Assembly: GCA_015501595.1 (NCBI GenBank)
Contig: JADNRX010000123.1
Span: 1-64,000 of the forward strand
Source: Hymenopellis radicata
Taxonomy: Eukaryota; Basidiomycota; Agaricomycetes; Agaricales; Physalacriaceae
DNA: 64,000 bases
Reading direction: 5' to 3'
The position numbers and the translations under genes are program-made. Under the pieces are notes generated by a model, which made no database searches, had not been told where the DNA came from, and saw only the letters and a list, made by a program, of their open reading frames with translations. How positions within the stretch are numbered: position 1 is the first letter of the stretch; every line of letters begins with the position of its first letter. Positions 1-9,998 of this stretch are shown in pieces.

Positions 1-2716
1 TGGCTATGGGAAAGGGACTGGTGTCATCTCGGTTTCGAATGCGATTTTGTACATGGTGACCTGCAGTATGACAGTCCGGTAACTATTTTCTCGGCCTTTC
101 TGGTGTTAGAACTGATGTAAAACGAACAGGTTCCTGAAATAATGACTCTTCCTGACGAGGAGCCAGAAGATGACGACGTTAAATATCCGAGACCCCGGAA
201 TAACGCAACCTGTGTGTACTGGTTACGCGGCTATTGTCATCGTGGACCTACATGTCCATGGTTTCACGGCGATGTGAACTATGAAGATCCTCCAGTAAAC
301 ATCTCTATTCTTCATATGAAATTATGCTAATTCAGTCAAAGGACTGGCCTCTGCCTGATGAAGGGCCTGCCAACCAGCTTCTTCATCCTCGGCCACCAAG
401 AAACGAGATGTGTAGGGCGTGGCGGCGCGGACATTGCAAATTGGGATACGACTGCAAGTACGTGCACGAGGATCTCGTATACGACGATCCGGTACGTTAA
501 AATGTCACGTTTTCCGCGTTTTGACTGACCGGTTACCAGATACCTGGACTTCACATGCCTATGAAAGAGCCTGTACATCGAATGGCCAACCAGTTCGAAC
601 TCCCCTAGTACCATCGGAATGGACCAAGGTCGTTCATGACCACATCAGAGTCAAGCTAGGACCTGGTTTCGACATCCTAGACGTTACGACCGGTTTCGAA
701 ACTCCTTGGCTTTTCGTGGATCAGCTTCCACCTTTCGTGACGGAAAGCAGCATTTTACAACTGCTCTGTCGCTTCGGAAAGGTGGAACTCAAGTCTTTTT
801 CACGGAATACGCAGGGCGCAAACGTCAAGGCGAGATATGAGGAACATATCGACGCGCGGAATGCTTCTACTTGCCTGGACATACAATGCAATTCGGCAGG
901 GTCATCCGAGCACAGCTGTCCGTTAACAGGTCGGCGTCCGGCGGCATCTTGAAGGATTGCACTGTTCGTGTCCATTGGGACGCTCCATCTATCATCGGCT
1001 ACGGTGGATATCCCAGTATCCAACGTGCAGAGAAGGCTATTGCTATCGCCCGAAAACCATTTCGAGGTTACCAGTTGCGGGCTCAGATGTACGAGGACTG
1101 CCGGCTGTCGGCCTCTATACAGTCAAATTCTGGAACTTGCCCATCGACGTGAAGAAACAAGACATGTCCGTCTTTGCAGAACCAACCGGTATGGTTTGGG
1201 AGCCATTCCCTACGTCTCCGTCAGCGATGCGGCTTCTAGCATTCGTCGAATGATCACTGGAATATTGATCTTCTCGGCTGGGACGTGACACCCCCTCCGT
1301 ATAGCGACGGAACTGTCCGCGTCTTCGCCCGTTTCCCTACGCCTGCCGAAGCATCGCAAGCTGCAGGTCTTCTTCATCTACGAAAGCTCGGTGTATTGGC
1401 GGCAAGCGCGTATATGCGCATCACCAGAAGGAGCTGACCTTGAAGTTGACTGCAAGTTCGTACATATGGCTCAAGTCGGATATATGGGATTTTCGAGATG
1501 CTCTGAAGTCCTCCCAAGAGTCTGGGACTGAGCCCTTCTCTGGTATCAATGTCCGTCATTGTCAGAACAATACAGTGATGATCAAATTATTTTCCGACGA
1601 TTTGAAGAGTCTGGGCAGGTTTGAAGGCTCAGTTGGAGAAGATTCAACGCGGAGAAGTGGCACTCTTCGAAGGGAAAGTCGCTTGGGACAGCTACTTTGG
1701 CTTACCAGTTGGTGTGGTATTCTTGGATGGCTTACAGCGCGGCTATCCCGATCTTCTCATCCATCGAGATCCCATTCGGCGGCGTATTGTGCTGCGTGGT
1801 CCGTCTTCGAGCCGCGCGCGCGCGCAGCAGGATATTGTAGCCAAGCTCAAGGACCTTCGGCAAAGGCTGGCACGGATCGTACCTGTACCCGGTACCCTTC
1901 TCGGTTTTATCCTGTCATCCGTTTACCCTAAGCTGAAGCGCGAATTGGGAGGGGAGGTTGTGTCCATCAACTTGTGGGATAGGAACATCATTGTGCGGGG
2001 TACTACAAACCAATGGGCTACCGCAAAGCGCGCAGTGCAGAGCGCCGCGGGCATGCAGAAGCCTGCTGGTCGGAAGGCCGCCGTCGAGTGCCCGATATGT
2101 TTCGACGAGCTCGCTTCGCCTTGCACCTTGCTTTGTGGCCACAAGCACTGCGGCTCCTGCTTGAAGGAATACCTGCTTGCCGCGCGGGACAGCCGTTTCT
2201 TCCCATTGACGTGCCTCGGCAACCAGGCGAACTGCACCGAATTGATTCCCCTGCGGGCTGCAAAGGAATTTCTGACAACCAGCGAGCTCGACACGTTGGT
2301 GACTGCAGCATATTCGGCGTACATCGCCAAGCGCCCTAACGAATTTCACCCATGTCCGACTGCAGATTGTCCACAAGTGTATCGTGCGGGTCCAGCTGGA
2401 AACATCCTCCAGTGCCCTGCGTGTTTAGCGCGCATCTGTTCAACTTGCCGTGGCGAGGAACACGAAGGCGGTGAATGCCCGGACGGCGATGGGCAAGAGC
2501 AGGCGTTCAAGGAGTGGAAGAGTCAGCACGACGTCCAGGCGTGTCCAGGATGCAAGGTCGACATCGAACGCGCTGAAGGCTGCAATCATGTTACCTGTAC
2601 ACGATGTCAGACGCACATATGCTGGGTCTTGCTCTGCGACATTTCCACGCGGCGAGGGTATTTATGACCACATGCGCGCGGTTCATGGCGGTATTGGACT
2701 TGCAGCTGTCTTTTAA
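1..2716 (+). pseudogene. Broken CCCH-zinc-finger / RRM / RBR E3 ubiquitin ligase gene, 5' end outside window
   Basis: The intact product would be an RNA-binding RING-between-RING ubiquitin ligase. Three C-x7-C-x5-C-x3-H-type fingers are visible: the end of one at 1-78, one at 142-294 and one at 336-491. They are joined by phase-0 GT-AG introns at 79-129, 295-335 and 492-539. RRM-like stretches follow (about 660-1190), then a KH-like stretch (about 1880-2070). The RBR module covers about 2088-2690: RING1 CPICFDEL, an IBR with paired Cys, and RING2 with CPGC and the catalytic Cys in GCNH. The frame breaks repeatedly: a stop at 606-608, shifts near 870, 1110 and 1200, and one extra T at 2629-2630 inside RING2 just before its last Cys. 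Each segment still reads well, so decay is recent or partly an assembly artefact. Confidence 0.75.
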
Positions 2717-2802
2717 CGTCTCCGATTCATGTATTTTATCTTGCTTTCGCTGTGTTCCTGTTAAAAACCATATGTGTTACCATTATGTATTATGTATGTC
2801 TA

Positions 2803-3055
2803 CTGTTACGGTTTCGACCGTAGGTTCGCGGCCTGTGACGCGTTATGCTACGAACTTATATGGAAAAGTTCGTAGCCAGGCACAAGGGTCCAAATTACTA
2901 TATTTGGACGTCCCGCCGTAGGCGGGACCGAAATTTTTGCCGTTTTGGGCGATTTGACCCTGGATTTGTGGTCCGTGATGCGTTATGGTTTTGGCTAAGT
3001 TCGGTTCTCAGGCCCGCGTGACGCGTTATGCGAACTTAGGGTCGAAACGGTACAG
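2803..3055. mobile_element. MITE-1, TA-flanked, CTGT...ACAG termini
   Basis: A 253-bp element with about 25-bp terminal inverted repeats (left CTGTTACGGTTTCGACC, right end reverse complement CTGTACCGTTTCGACCC), flanked by TA at 2801-2802 and 3056-3057. It has no coding capacity. TIR sequence and the TA duplication match two other elements in this window (11853-12233 and 31777-32020), so the three form one family. A TA target site suggests Tc1/mariner-type mobilisation; that is inference. Confidence 0.8.
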
Positions 3056-3169
3056 TATTGATTCTGTCTTTCAAGTATTCAACGTAGAAGAGACAATGCG
3101 GCGCACATGACCAGTAACACCAAGTACTTAGCAGTGGTCGTAATTTACGCGCCTGAGAGTCTGGATTTT

Positions 3170-3600
3170 CGGGGATCGGTGGTCGTAATTTGCGGGTATC
3201 GTGGTCGGAATTTGAGGGAAAAGTGGTCGGAATTTGCGGGTATCTTGATCAGGATTTGCGGGTATCGTGGTCGGAATTTGAGGGAAAAGTGGTCGTAATT
3301 TGCGGGTATCTTGATCAGGATTTGCGGGTATCGTGGTCGGAATTTGCGGGAAAAAGTGGTCGTAATTTGCGGGTATCTTGATCAGGATTTGCGGGTATCT
3401 TGATCAGGATTTGCGGGAAAAGTGGTCGGAATTTGCGGGTATCTTGATCAGGATTTGCGGGTATCGTGGACAGGATTTGAGGGAAAATTGGTCGGAATTT
3501 GCGGGTATCGTGGTCGCGATTTGCGGGTATCTTGATCAGGATTTGCGGGTATCGTGGACAGGATTTGAGGGAAAATTGGTAAGACTTTGAGGGCAAAATC
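3170..3600. repeat. 22-bp minisatellite
   Basis: About 19 tandem units of roughly 22 bp, alternating between two main variants: one with TTGATCAGGATTTGCGGGTA and one with GTGGTCGGAATTTGCGGGTA. Degenerate units (GAGGGAAAA endings) are interspersed, and the array fades into diverged copies up to about 3640. Small open frames across it are products of the repeat and not genes. Confidence 0.9.
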
Positions 3601-3679
3601 ATAAGGATTTGCGCGCAAATTAGGCAGATTTTGAGTGCAAATTGGTCAGCAGCCGCTTGAACGGCGGTCGACCGGCGTT

Positions 3680-3794
3680 GTCTAATATCCAGACAATCTC
3701 CTTGCCTGTGTATCGCTTTCTTTGGCTTTAAGGGCCGTAAGTACGCGAGGGTGTTCAGGGTCAGTGGCTGTACCTTCTCTGGCACGTGGATATT
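3680..3794 (+). promoter_or_regulatory. Distal promoter of F-box gene 1, cut off by an insertion
   Basis: This stretch aligns with the region upstream of F-box gene 2 (about 6835-6962): shared blocks are GTGTATCGCTTT, AAGGGCCGTAAGTACGC and TCTCTGGCACGTGGATATT. In gene 2 the sequence runs straight on to CCCATCTTGCTTTCC and the start codon. Here the continuation is displaced to 5077 by the 3795-5076 element. Confidence 0.75.
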
Positions 3795-5076
3795 CCCAGG
3801 CTCCAAAACCAGCCGCCTTACAGTGAGTTATGTAAGCGGACCAATCAAAACCCGACCAACAACACACAAAACTCACTGTAAGACGGCTGGCAAAACTCCT
3901 GCGGCATAGTTTCGGCACAGTGTCATTCTGCCGCTGAGCCGAATACCACCTTTACTTTCGACTTATAGATTTCGTGTATGCCGCCTTGATTTTGCGTTTT
4001 CTAATGCAATTCTTTGAATTTCTTTCTTTTAATATGACCAAGGGGTATCAGATCACAGAATCGGCCATATCGTCTCCAAAAGATTATGGCGACCATGATC
4101 ATCATCTGAAAATGGCAATCGCCCCTTTCCACCGCTGGTGCCATAGTCTTTCCGTTCTCTACGCTTCCTTTTGGCTTCGTTCCGCCTCTTAAAGGCGACG
4201 CCTACTGACCAGCAATGTCGTAGAGTAGAATAATCATTATTATTGATACGAGCGGTGGTGGCAAGACGGAAGCAACGCGACGCGCTCTTGGGTCATTTCC
4301 GTTGATCACGTGCAAAGTTGAAAATATCGCATTTTATTTCTACGTTGCTCACCACTGCACGGACATGTGTCATTACTCGTCCAATAATTGTTTAAATATG
4401 TTACATAAAATGTGTCTACTACAAATATTTATTCAAGGCCTACGACAAAAGTTACACGAGGATTGACGCTTTGCCTGTCTAAAAGTTTGAGCGTCCGAAG
4501 TAAACACAATCAAACAGACCAGACGTTTTGAGAAATTCAGTGATCGGATACTCCTTGAATATGACTTCCAATGCCCACGTACTTCCAGAATTCCTGAGAG
4601 GCCTTCAATGCATAGTCACTATCACAGCCGGTGGCACCCATCGATATCTCGCAGCAGATTCACACTGTCCTAAATACCCTTCTCCTACATCCATGATTCC
4701 ATATACCCGAAACGAAGTTGATTCATGGGCACAACAGCATGTCTTTACGAAGTGTAGGCAGGAGATCTGTATTCTGGCTATACTGCTGGTTTCCACTTTG
4801 GTGCAGGAAAGACGACTGCCCGCCCATCACCAGAACACTGAAAATAGTTAATCTAAGAAGTAAAGGAGCGAATGGGGGCGCGTTGCGCGCGTCTATGGTC
4901 GTTGTCGGCGTCGAAAGTAAGAGTGGTATTCGGCTCAGCGGCAGAATGACACTGTGCCGAAACTATGCCGCAGGAGTTTTGCCAGCCGTCTTACAGTGAG
5001 TTTTGTGTGTTGTTGGTCGGGTTTTGATTGGTCCGCTTACATAACTCACTGTAAGGCGGCTGGTTTGGAGCCTGGG
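3795..5076. mobile_element. 1.28-kb non-autonomous element with 167-bp TIRs
   Basis: The ends 3795-3962 and 4910-5076 are near-identical inverted repeats (a couple of differences over about 167 bp) starting CCCAGGCTCC. Each arm carries an internal palindrome (AACCAGCCGCCTTACAGTGA against its complement CTCACTGTAAGACGGCTGG), so each can fold by itself. ATATT is duplicated at 3790-3794 and 5077-5081. The interior is AT-rich and I see no transposase. The uninterrupted site is kept in the promoter of the tandem paralogue at 6950-6965. High arm identity points to a young insertion. Confidence 0.85.
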
Positions 5077-5162
5077 ATATTCCCATCTTGCTTTCCTCCA
5101 CCAGGTACAAATACCTCCTTTCTCATTTCAGTTCGCCATCATAGTAATCAATATTTCAGATT

Positions 5163-6770
5163 ATGACTTGCTCGCAGTGTGGACATGCCCCGCCAGAGCA
5201 GCTGGAGACTCTTCCCGAAGCTACGTTGACGAGAATCAAGGAACTTCTCGCGTCGAATGTAGCTCCTCACGGGGCTGAAAAAGCGCAGCTTTCAGAACTC
5301 CTGTTACGCACTCAAACCTATGACATCGCTCTGGACACGCGAATCGCTGAGCTGCATGCTTCATTAGAGGACCTGCTGGCCCAAAAGACGCAGACTAAGC
5401 AGCGCCTGTTGGACGTCCAAACCATCCTCCATCCCAAACGATACATTCCCCCAGAGATTCTCGCAGACATCTTCGACCACGCTGTCAGTGATGCCGCCGA
5501 CACTCCTTTGGACAGCGTTCGAGACGGTAGGTTTGCCGATAGTCTCAGTATGAGTGCGCCGCATTGGGTTGTCTCGCACGTATCTTCCCATTGGCGGCGT
5601 ACTGCACTGACAACGCCTCGCATATGGCGCTTTGTTCATGTGTCGTTCGACCGACATCCAAAGAACCTCTCAACGCCCATTTTCTTAAACCAGTATCTTT
5701 CCCGTTCGGAAAACCATACATTGAATGTCCTGGCTCATGGTACTTCGGATCATCCCGCCCTCACGGTGTTGCTTCTCTCATCGACTCGGTGGTGTACCGC
5801 TGCCTTAAGCTTTGAGTATCAAGTTTATCGTTCGTGGAATGCCGCACAACTCATCCTCTCGGCTCTCACGAGACTGCATGTCCACGTCCAGCTTCCCGAT
5901 ATCGATCTAGCTCGCGACCTCTTACACTCCCTGGTTAAATGTGGCCTCATAATCATAACTTGCCCCCAACTTCGCAGTTTCTCTTCCGACACTCCTGGAG
6001 CGTTTGTGATGCTCTTCAATCTTTATGCGGCGGGCCCCATTGAGATTTTTGAACAAACAGGATGTCTTGACATCGATCTGCAGGGCCAGAGTGGTATTTC
6101 CTTTGTGGCGCCGGCCATGATAATTGCCAAACCCTCGTTGATTTCTGCACGGTTCCACCTCACACGAGCAGTTCCCCCACAGATGTACAGCAGCAGGTAT
6201 AAGGCCGTCCGCGACGATTACCCCAATATCCGAGTGCTTAAACTTAGTGGGACGCAGATAGGGCAAACAGACTTCTTTTCGAGGTTCACTTTCCCCCGTC
6301 TCCAAGAACTATCCTTCGATGACGTTGTCGACGGTTGTGAAGACGACGAAATTCTATTCTTCCCCTCTCCGATGATACATCCTACAGGGCAGGACCTCAA
6401 GAAATTGCAGGTTTCCCTCCAAAACGCCGCCGACACGGACAAATTAATAGCATTTCTACGCACAACGCCCAAACTCTGTCACCTTGAATTGACGTTGAGG
6501 ACCCGTTTGGATATCAGCTTCACTATGAAATCCATCCTCGTGGACGAGCAGGATCTTATTCCGGCTCTCACTCGTCTAATTATTGTCGCGAAGGAGGGCG
6601 CGGACATTTCGCATGACTTTGTTGAATCAGTCAAACATAGGCGTTCCGGTGAAGACAAGATGGCGTGGTTGGACGAGGTCGTGGTCGACTATGTGGTGTC
6701 CGTCGATGAGCATGTCGAAGCCGCTTTCAATGTCTTGCTGAGTGATGGACTGACCAAGGTACACTACTAA
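5163..6770 (+). CDS. F-box-like protein 1 (tandem copy)
   Basis: A single open frame of 535 codons without introns. It starts MTCSQCGHAPPEQ, has a helical, coiled-coil-prone stretch at about residues 50-85, then an F-box-like motif (RYIPPEILADIFDHA, about 95-150, ending in the HWRRTALTTPRIW block), and a long leucine-rich C-terminal part typical of substrate-recognition regions. Known members of this large Agaricomycete family are presumed Skp1-Cullin-F-box adaptors for ubiquitination. It is about 75-80 percent alike by eye to the gene at 7039-8655, strongest over the first 150 residues, so the pair is a tandem duplication. Its promoter is interrupted by a transposon, so expression may differ from the sister gene. 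Confidence 0.85.
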   Translation: MTCSQCGHAPPEQLETLPEATLTRIKELLASNVAPHGAEKAQLSELLLRTQTYDIALDTRIAELHASLEDLLAQKTQTKQRLLDVQTILHPKRYIPPEILADIFDHAVSDAADTPLDSVRDGRFADSLSMSAPHWVVSHVSSHWRRTALTTPRIWRFVHVSFDRHPKNLSTPIFLNQYLSRSENHTLNVLAHGTSDHPALTVLLLSSTRWCTAALSFEYQVYRSWNAAQLILSALTRLHVHVQLPDIDLARDLLHSLVKCGLIIITCPQLRSFSSDTPGAFVMLFNLYAAGPIEIFEQTGCLDIDLQGQSGISFVAPAMIIAKPSLISARFHLTRAVPPQMYSSRYKAVRDDYPNIRVLKLSGTQIGQTDFFSRFTFPRLQELSFDDVVDGCEDDEILFFPSPMIHPTGQDLKKLQVSLQNAADTDKLIAFLRTTPKLCHLELTLRTRLDISFTMKSILVDEQDLIPALTRLIIVAKEGADISHDFVESVKHRRSGEDKMAWLDEVVVDYVVSVDEHVEAAFNVLLSDGLTKVHY

Positions 6771-7038
6771 AGAACGAGAGTTATGGTACATGGAATTAGT
6801 TTGGTATGAACGCACAATTACACTGTAATAGTCGTGATCCCACCCTTTGTGTATCGCTTTTTTTTTGCTTCAAGGGCCGTAAGTACGCCTCGCCACTCTG
6901 GCCAGTGGCTGTTGGTGGCTGTACCTTTGACATTTGTATCTCTGGCACGTGGATATTCCCATCTTGCTTTCCGCCACCAGGTACAAATACCTCCTTTCTC
7001 ATTTCAGTGCTTCATCATAGTAATCGATATTTCAGATT
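6771..7038 (+). promoter_or_regulatory. Promoter of F-box gene 2, uninterrupted version
   Basis: A 268-bp spacer with the block GTGTATCGCTTTTTTTTTGC, the conserved AAGGGCCGTAAGTACGC, and TCTGGCACGTGGATATTCCC followed directly by ATCTTGCTTTCC. It shows the pre-insertion state of the gene 1 promoter. It was duplicated together with the gene. Confidence 0.7.
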
Positions 7039-8655
7039 ATGATTTGCTCGCAGTGTGGACATGCACCGCCAGAGCAGCTGGAGACTCTTCCCGAAGCTAC
7101 GTTGACGAGAATCACGGAACTTCTCGCGTCGAATGTAGCTCCTCATGGGACTGAAAAAGCGGAGCTTTCAGAACTCATGTCACGCACTCAAGCCTATGAC
7201 ATCGCTCTGGACACGCGAATTGCTGAGCTGCATGCTTCATTAGAGGACCTGCTGGCCCAAAAGACGCAGACTAAGCAGCGCCTCTTAGACATCCAAACTA
7301 TCCTCCATCCCAAACGATACATTCCCCCAGAGATTCTTGCAGACATCTTCGACCACGCTGTCAGTGACGCCGCCGACACTCCTTTGGACACCGTTGGAAA
7401 CGGTACGTTTGCCGATAGTCTCAAAATGAGTGCGCCGCATTGGGTTGTCTCACACGTATGTTCCCATTGGAGGCGTACTGCACTGACAACGCCTCGCATA
7501 TGGCGCTTTGTTCATGTGTCGTTCGACCTACATCCGACCAACCTCTCAACAAGGATGTTTCTGGACTATTTCCTTCGTCTTTCGGGACAGCATACATTGC
7601 ACGTCATGGCTCACAGTAGGAACGTCCATGTTGAACTTGCAATCTTACTCCTCTCATCGCATAGGTGGCGGACTGCTGCCGTTAGCTTTCAGTCTTCGGT
7701 TTATCGTTCTTGGAATGCCGCGCATCTCACCTTCACCGCTCTCACGAAGCTGCACGTTCACATCCAACTTCCTATGCATATACCACTGTCCGAGGGCACT
7801 GGGAGCAGCCGTTACCCATGCGTGCTCATACGTTGTCCACAACTTCGCGTTCTGTCTACCGACACTCCTGCGGCGTTTATCGTACTGTTTGCTCTTAGTT
7901 ATGCGGAGGCCCCCATTGCGGTGTTTGAACAACCGGACTGTCTCGACGTTGACCTACGTCCAATGCGTAGCGTATCCCATGTGGCACCGGCCATGATAAT
8001 CACCCAACGTTCGTTACATTCCGCGCAGTTTCACCTCACGAATGAGGTCTCCATGTCGTTCTACGACAAGTGGGGGTACAATGACATTCGCGAGTACCCA
8101 AACATGCGGGTTCTCAGACTGAGCGGGACACATAAAGGACGAGCACATTTCTTTTCAAAGTTCACCTTCCCTCGTCTCGAAGTATTATCATTTGATGACG
8201 TTGTCAAAGGCTTTGACGACGGCGACGTCCTATCCTTCCCTGCTCCGCTGATATCTCCAACAGGGCAAGACCTCAAGACATTGAAGGTCTCCCTCGACGC
8301 CGATCCCTGCGAGAGAAGGAAACTAATCGCATTTCTACGCACGACGCCCGTACTTTGTCACCTTGAACTCACGTTCAGGGCCCTCCTCGATATCGACCTC
8401 ACGATAAAGTCTATCCTCGTGGACGAGCAGGGCCTCATTCCGGCTCTAAGTCGTTTAATCATCGTCGGCAAGCAAGGGGTGGACATTTCGCTTGACTTTG
8501 TTCAGTCCATCACACAGAGGCGTTTCAGTGCAGGCAAGACGGCGCGGTTGGACGAGGTCGTGGTCGACTATGTGGTGTACGTCGACGAGCATGTTGAAGC
8601 CGCTTTCAATGCTTTGCTGAGTGATGGATTGACTGGTACACTCAAGGGACGCTGA
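7039..8655 (+). CDS. F-box-like protein 2 (tandem copy)
   Basis: An intron-less open frame of 538 codons starting MICSQCGHAPPEQ. The architecture equals that of the upstream copy: N-terminal Cys pair, coiled-coil-prone segment, F-box-like RYIPPEILADIFDHA and a leucine-rich tail. The first 150 residues are nearly identical to copy 1. The middle (about 170-330) diverges more, as expected if the substrate-binding part changes faster. The last residues (GTLKGR) differ from copy 1. No frame damage is seen. Role by family: adaptor of an SCF-type ubiquitin ligase; the substrate is unknown. Confidence 0.85.
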   Translation: MICSQCGHAPPEQLETLPEATLTRITELLASNVAPHGTEKAELSELMSRTQAYDIALDTRIAELHASLEDLLAQKTQTKQRLLDIQTILHPKRYIPPEILADIFDHAVSDAADTPLDTVGNGTFADSLKMSAPHWVVSHVCSHWRRTALTTPRIWRFVHVSFDLHPTNLSTRMFLDYFLRLSGQHTLHVMAHSRNVHVELAILLLSSHRWRTAAVSFQSSVYRSWNAAHLTFTALTKLHVHIQLPMHIPLSEGTGSSRYPCVLIRCPQLRVLSTDTPAAFIVLFALSYAEAPIAVFEQPDCLDVDLRPMRSVSHVAPAMIITQRSLHSAQFHLTNEVSMSFYDKWGYNDIREYPNMRVLRLSGTHKGRAHFFSKFTFPRLEVLSFDDVVKGFDDGDVLSFPAPLISPTGQDLKTLKVSLDADPCERRKLIAFLRTTPVLCHLELTFRALLDIDLTIKSILVDEQGLIPALSRLIIVGKQGVDISLDFVQSITQRRFSAGKTARLDEVVVDYVVYVDEHVEAAFNALLSDGLTGTLKGR

Positions 8656-8689
8656 AGAAGAGTCATGGTACATGTAGTTGGTTTGGTAT

Positions 8690-8800
8690 GGACGTCTAAC
8701 TATACTGTAATAATAATCACACCGTCGCCTGTGTATCGTTTTTGCTCAGCTAAGTACCCTTGCCGCCCATCGAGGGTCGGTCGGTGGCTGTACACTTTGT
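8690..8800 (+). repeat. Third, decayed copy of the F-box promoter
   Basis: Downstream of gene 2 the motif series recurs: TAACTATACTGTAATAAT, then GCCTGTGTATCGTTTTTGCT, CTAAGTACCCTTG and GGTGGCTGTACA. No F-box frame follows. This is the end of the tandem duplication unit, now next to an unrelated pseudogene. Confidence 0.6.
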
Positions 8801-8867
8801 GATGATTTTAGTTTGATTTTAGTAAGTACATCTCTGACTTCCATCTTCTCCTCTGAACAGCTCCGGG

Positions 8868-9869
8868 ATGTCTTCAGAATCGACGATTTCCCTCCATTTC
8901 GCCTACCGCGGCGCGAGCTTCCCGCTTAGCTGTCATCAGACACTACTTTGGGCCAATTGACTGGAGGAGTTGACCTCGGTTCCTCGGTCTCTGCAGAAAC
9001 TACTCTACAAGGGCAAGAATATCGCGCAGAATAGAGAAACCGATGCCCCATGTCAAGCCTTGGCCTCCGAGCGGCAGGCAAGATACCACTACTGGGAACA
9101 ATCTGGAACAATGTCACCGGCTTGCAGGCTACCGAGACGGAACAGCAAAGGATCGACCGCATTTTGCGGGAACGGGCATTGAAGATGCCTACTTACAAAG
9201 TGAGCCTAACTTTATCTCTCCCGTTGGATAACACCCTTACTTTTACAGGTTCGTTTAATAGCAACACATCAACACTGTCCTACCGCTTCCGCCCATTAGT
9301 AGCACTTTCCCACCTCCCAAAGCCAGACACGGCACTCGCTCTCCTACGCCGTACCGTCTATCAGAGGATGCTGCCATCCAACATGTGATGCAAATGCACG
9401 AATTCTCTGTGGGCGTCCAACGGAACTCGCTCCGTACGAGCATCCACAGCTCCTCGGACTCAACATCAACGCCGGCCAACAGATCAAGCTGCACCTGCGC
9501 ACTGATCATTACGACAAATTTCGCTCCTACCGCAAAGTCCGTCGCGTCCTTTGCCGTGAACTGACACATAACGTCTGGGGAGACCATGATAATAACGTGA
9601 GGACTACCTTCCCTTTGCAGATCTGCGGTACTTACCTTTTCCGCTTTAGTTCAAGACATTAAACTCTCAACTCAATAGGGGGGTCGACGAGTTCTAGGGC
9701 GCGCGGACGGCAGGCACCCATTCGCCGAAACGACGCGCAGGTTCTCGGCGGGACTGGATCTTTGCCAATAGATCCCAACGAGTCTGCTGAAGAACGGCAG
9801 AGGCGGGTTCTCGCTGCAAGAATGGCGCGCTTTCAGAAGGATGGTTCGGAGTCTAGTCTCGGTTCGTGA
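8868..9869 (+). pseudogene. UBL-WLM domain metalloprotease (Wss1-like) pseudogene
   Basis: Pieces in different frames spell an N-terminal ubiquitin-like domain (8868-9197: STISLHFAYRGASFPLS, TTLGQLTGGVDL, LQKLLYKGKNI), then a WLM domain (about 9430-9700: ELAPYEHPQLLGLNINAG, IKLHLRTD) and a C-terminal SAEERQRRVLAARMARF segment. In the WLM family the protease motif is HELxHN. Here the first His codon reads Arg (CRELTHN), removing a zinc ligand. Single-base shifts occur near 8930, 8980, 9048 and 9420, plus a stop at about 9698. Introns at about 9198-9249 and 9597-9649 are still recognisable. Family role: DNA-protein crosslink and SUMO/ubiquitin-linked proteolysis. A working copy would have to lie elsewhere. 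Confidence 0.75.
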
Positions 9870-9998
9870 TATTATACAGTTCTTCATTTGTTTCTATAGA
9901 TATAATTTGTTGTAATTCTGTAATTCTTCATGGTTGTTCACAGGATGGCCTCAACACATTCGACCTCGCCAGATTGAGATGTCCTTGTCAAGCGTCTT

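Noticed and set aside
3170..3600. CRISPR-like array
   Set aside because: Repeats are contiguous with no spacers, and the genome is eukaryotic.
3107..3806. Open frames of 60-160 codons on both strands with repetitive protein sequence
   Set aside because: They are translations of the 22-bp minisatellite; the period is not disturbed by codon use and no family matches.
4528..4851. 107-codon frame inside the 3795-5076 element as a transposase
   Set aside because: No DDE-type motif or DNA-binding domain, and no ATG-led family match; treated as chance.
5318..5657. Minus-strand frames inside the F-box genes (also 7194-7499)
   Set aside because: Antisense shadows of the strongly biased F-box frames; they mirror each other only because the genes are duplicates.
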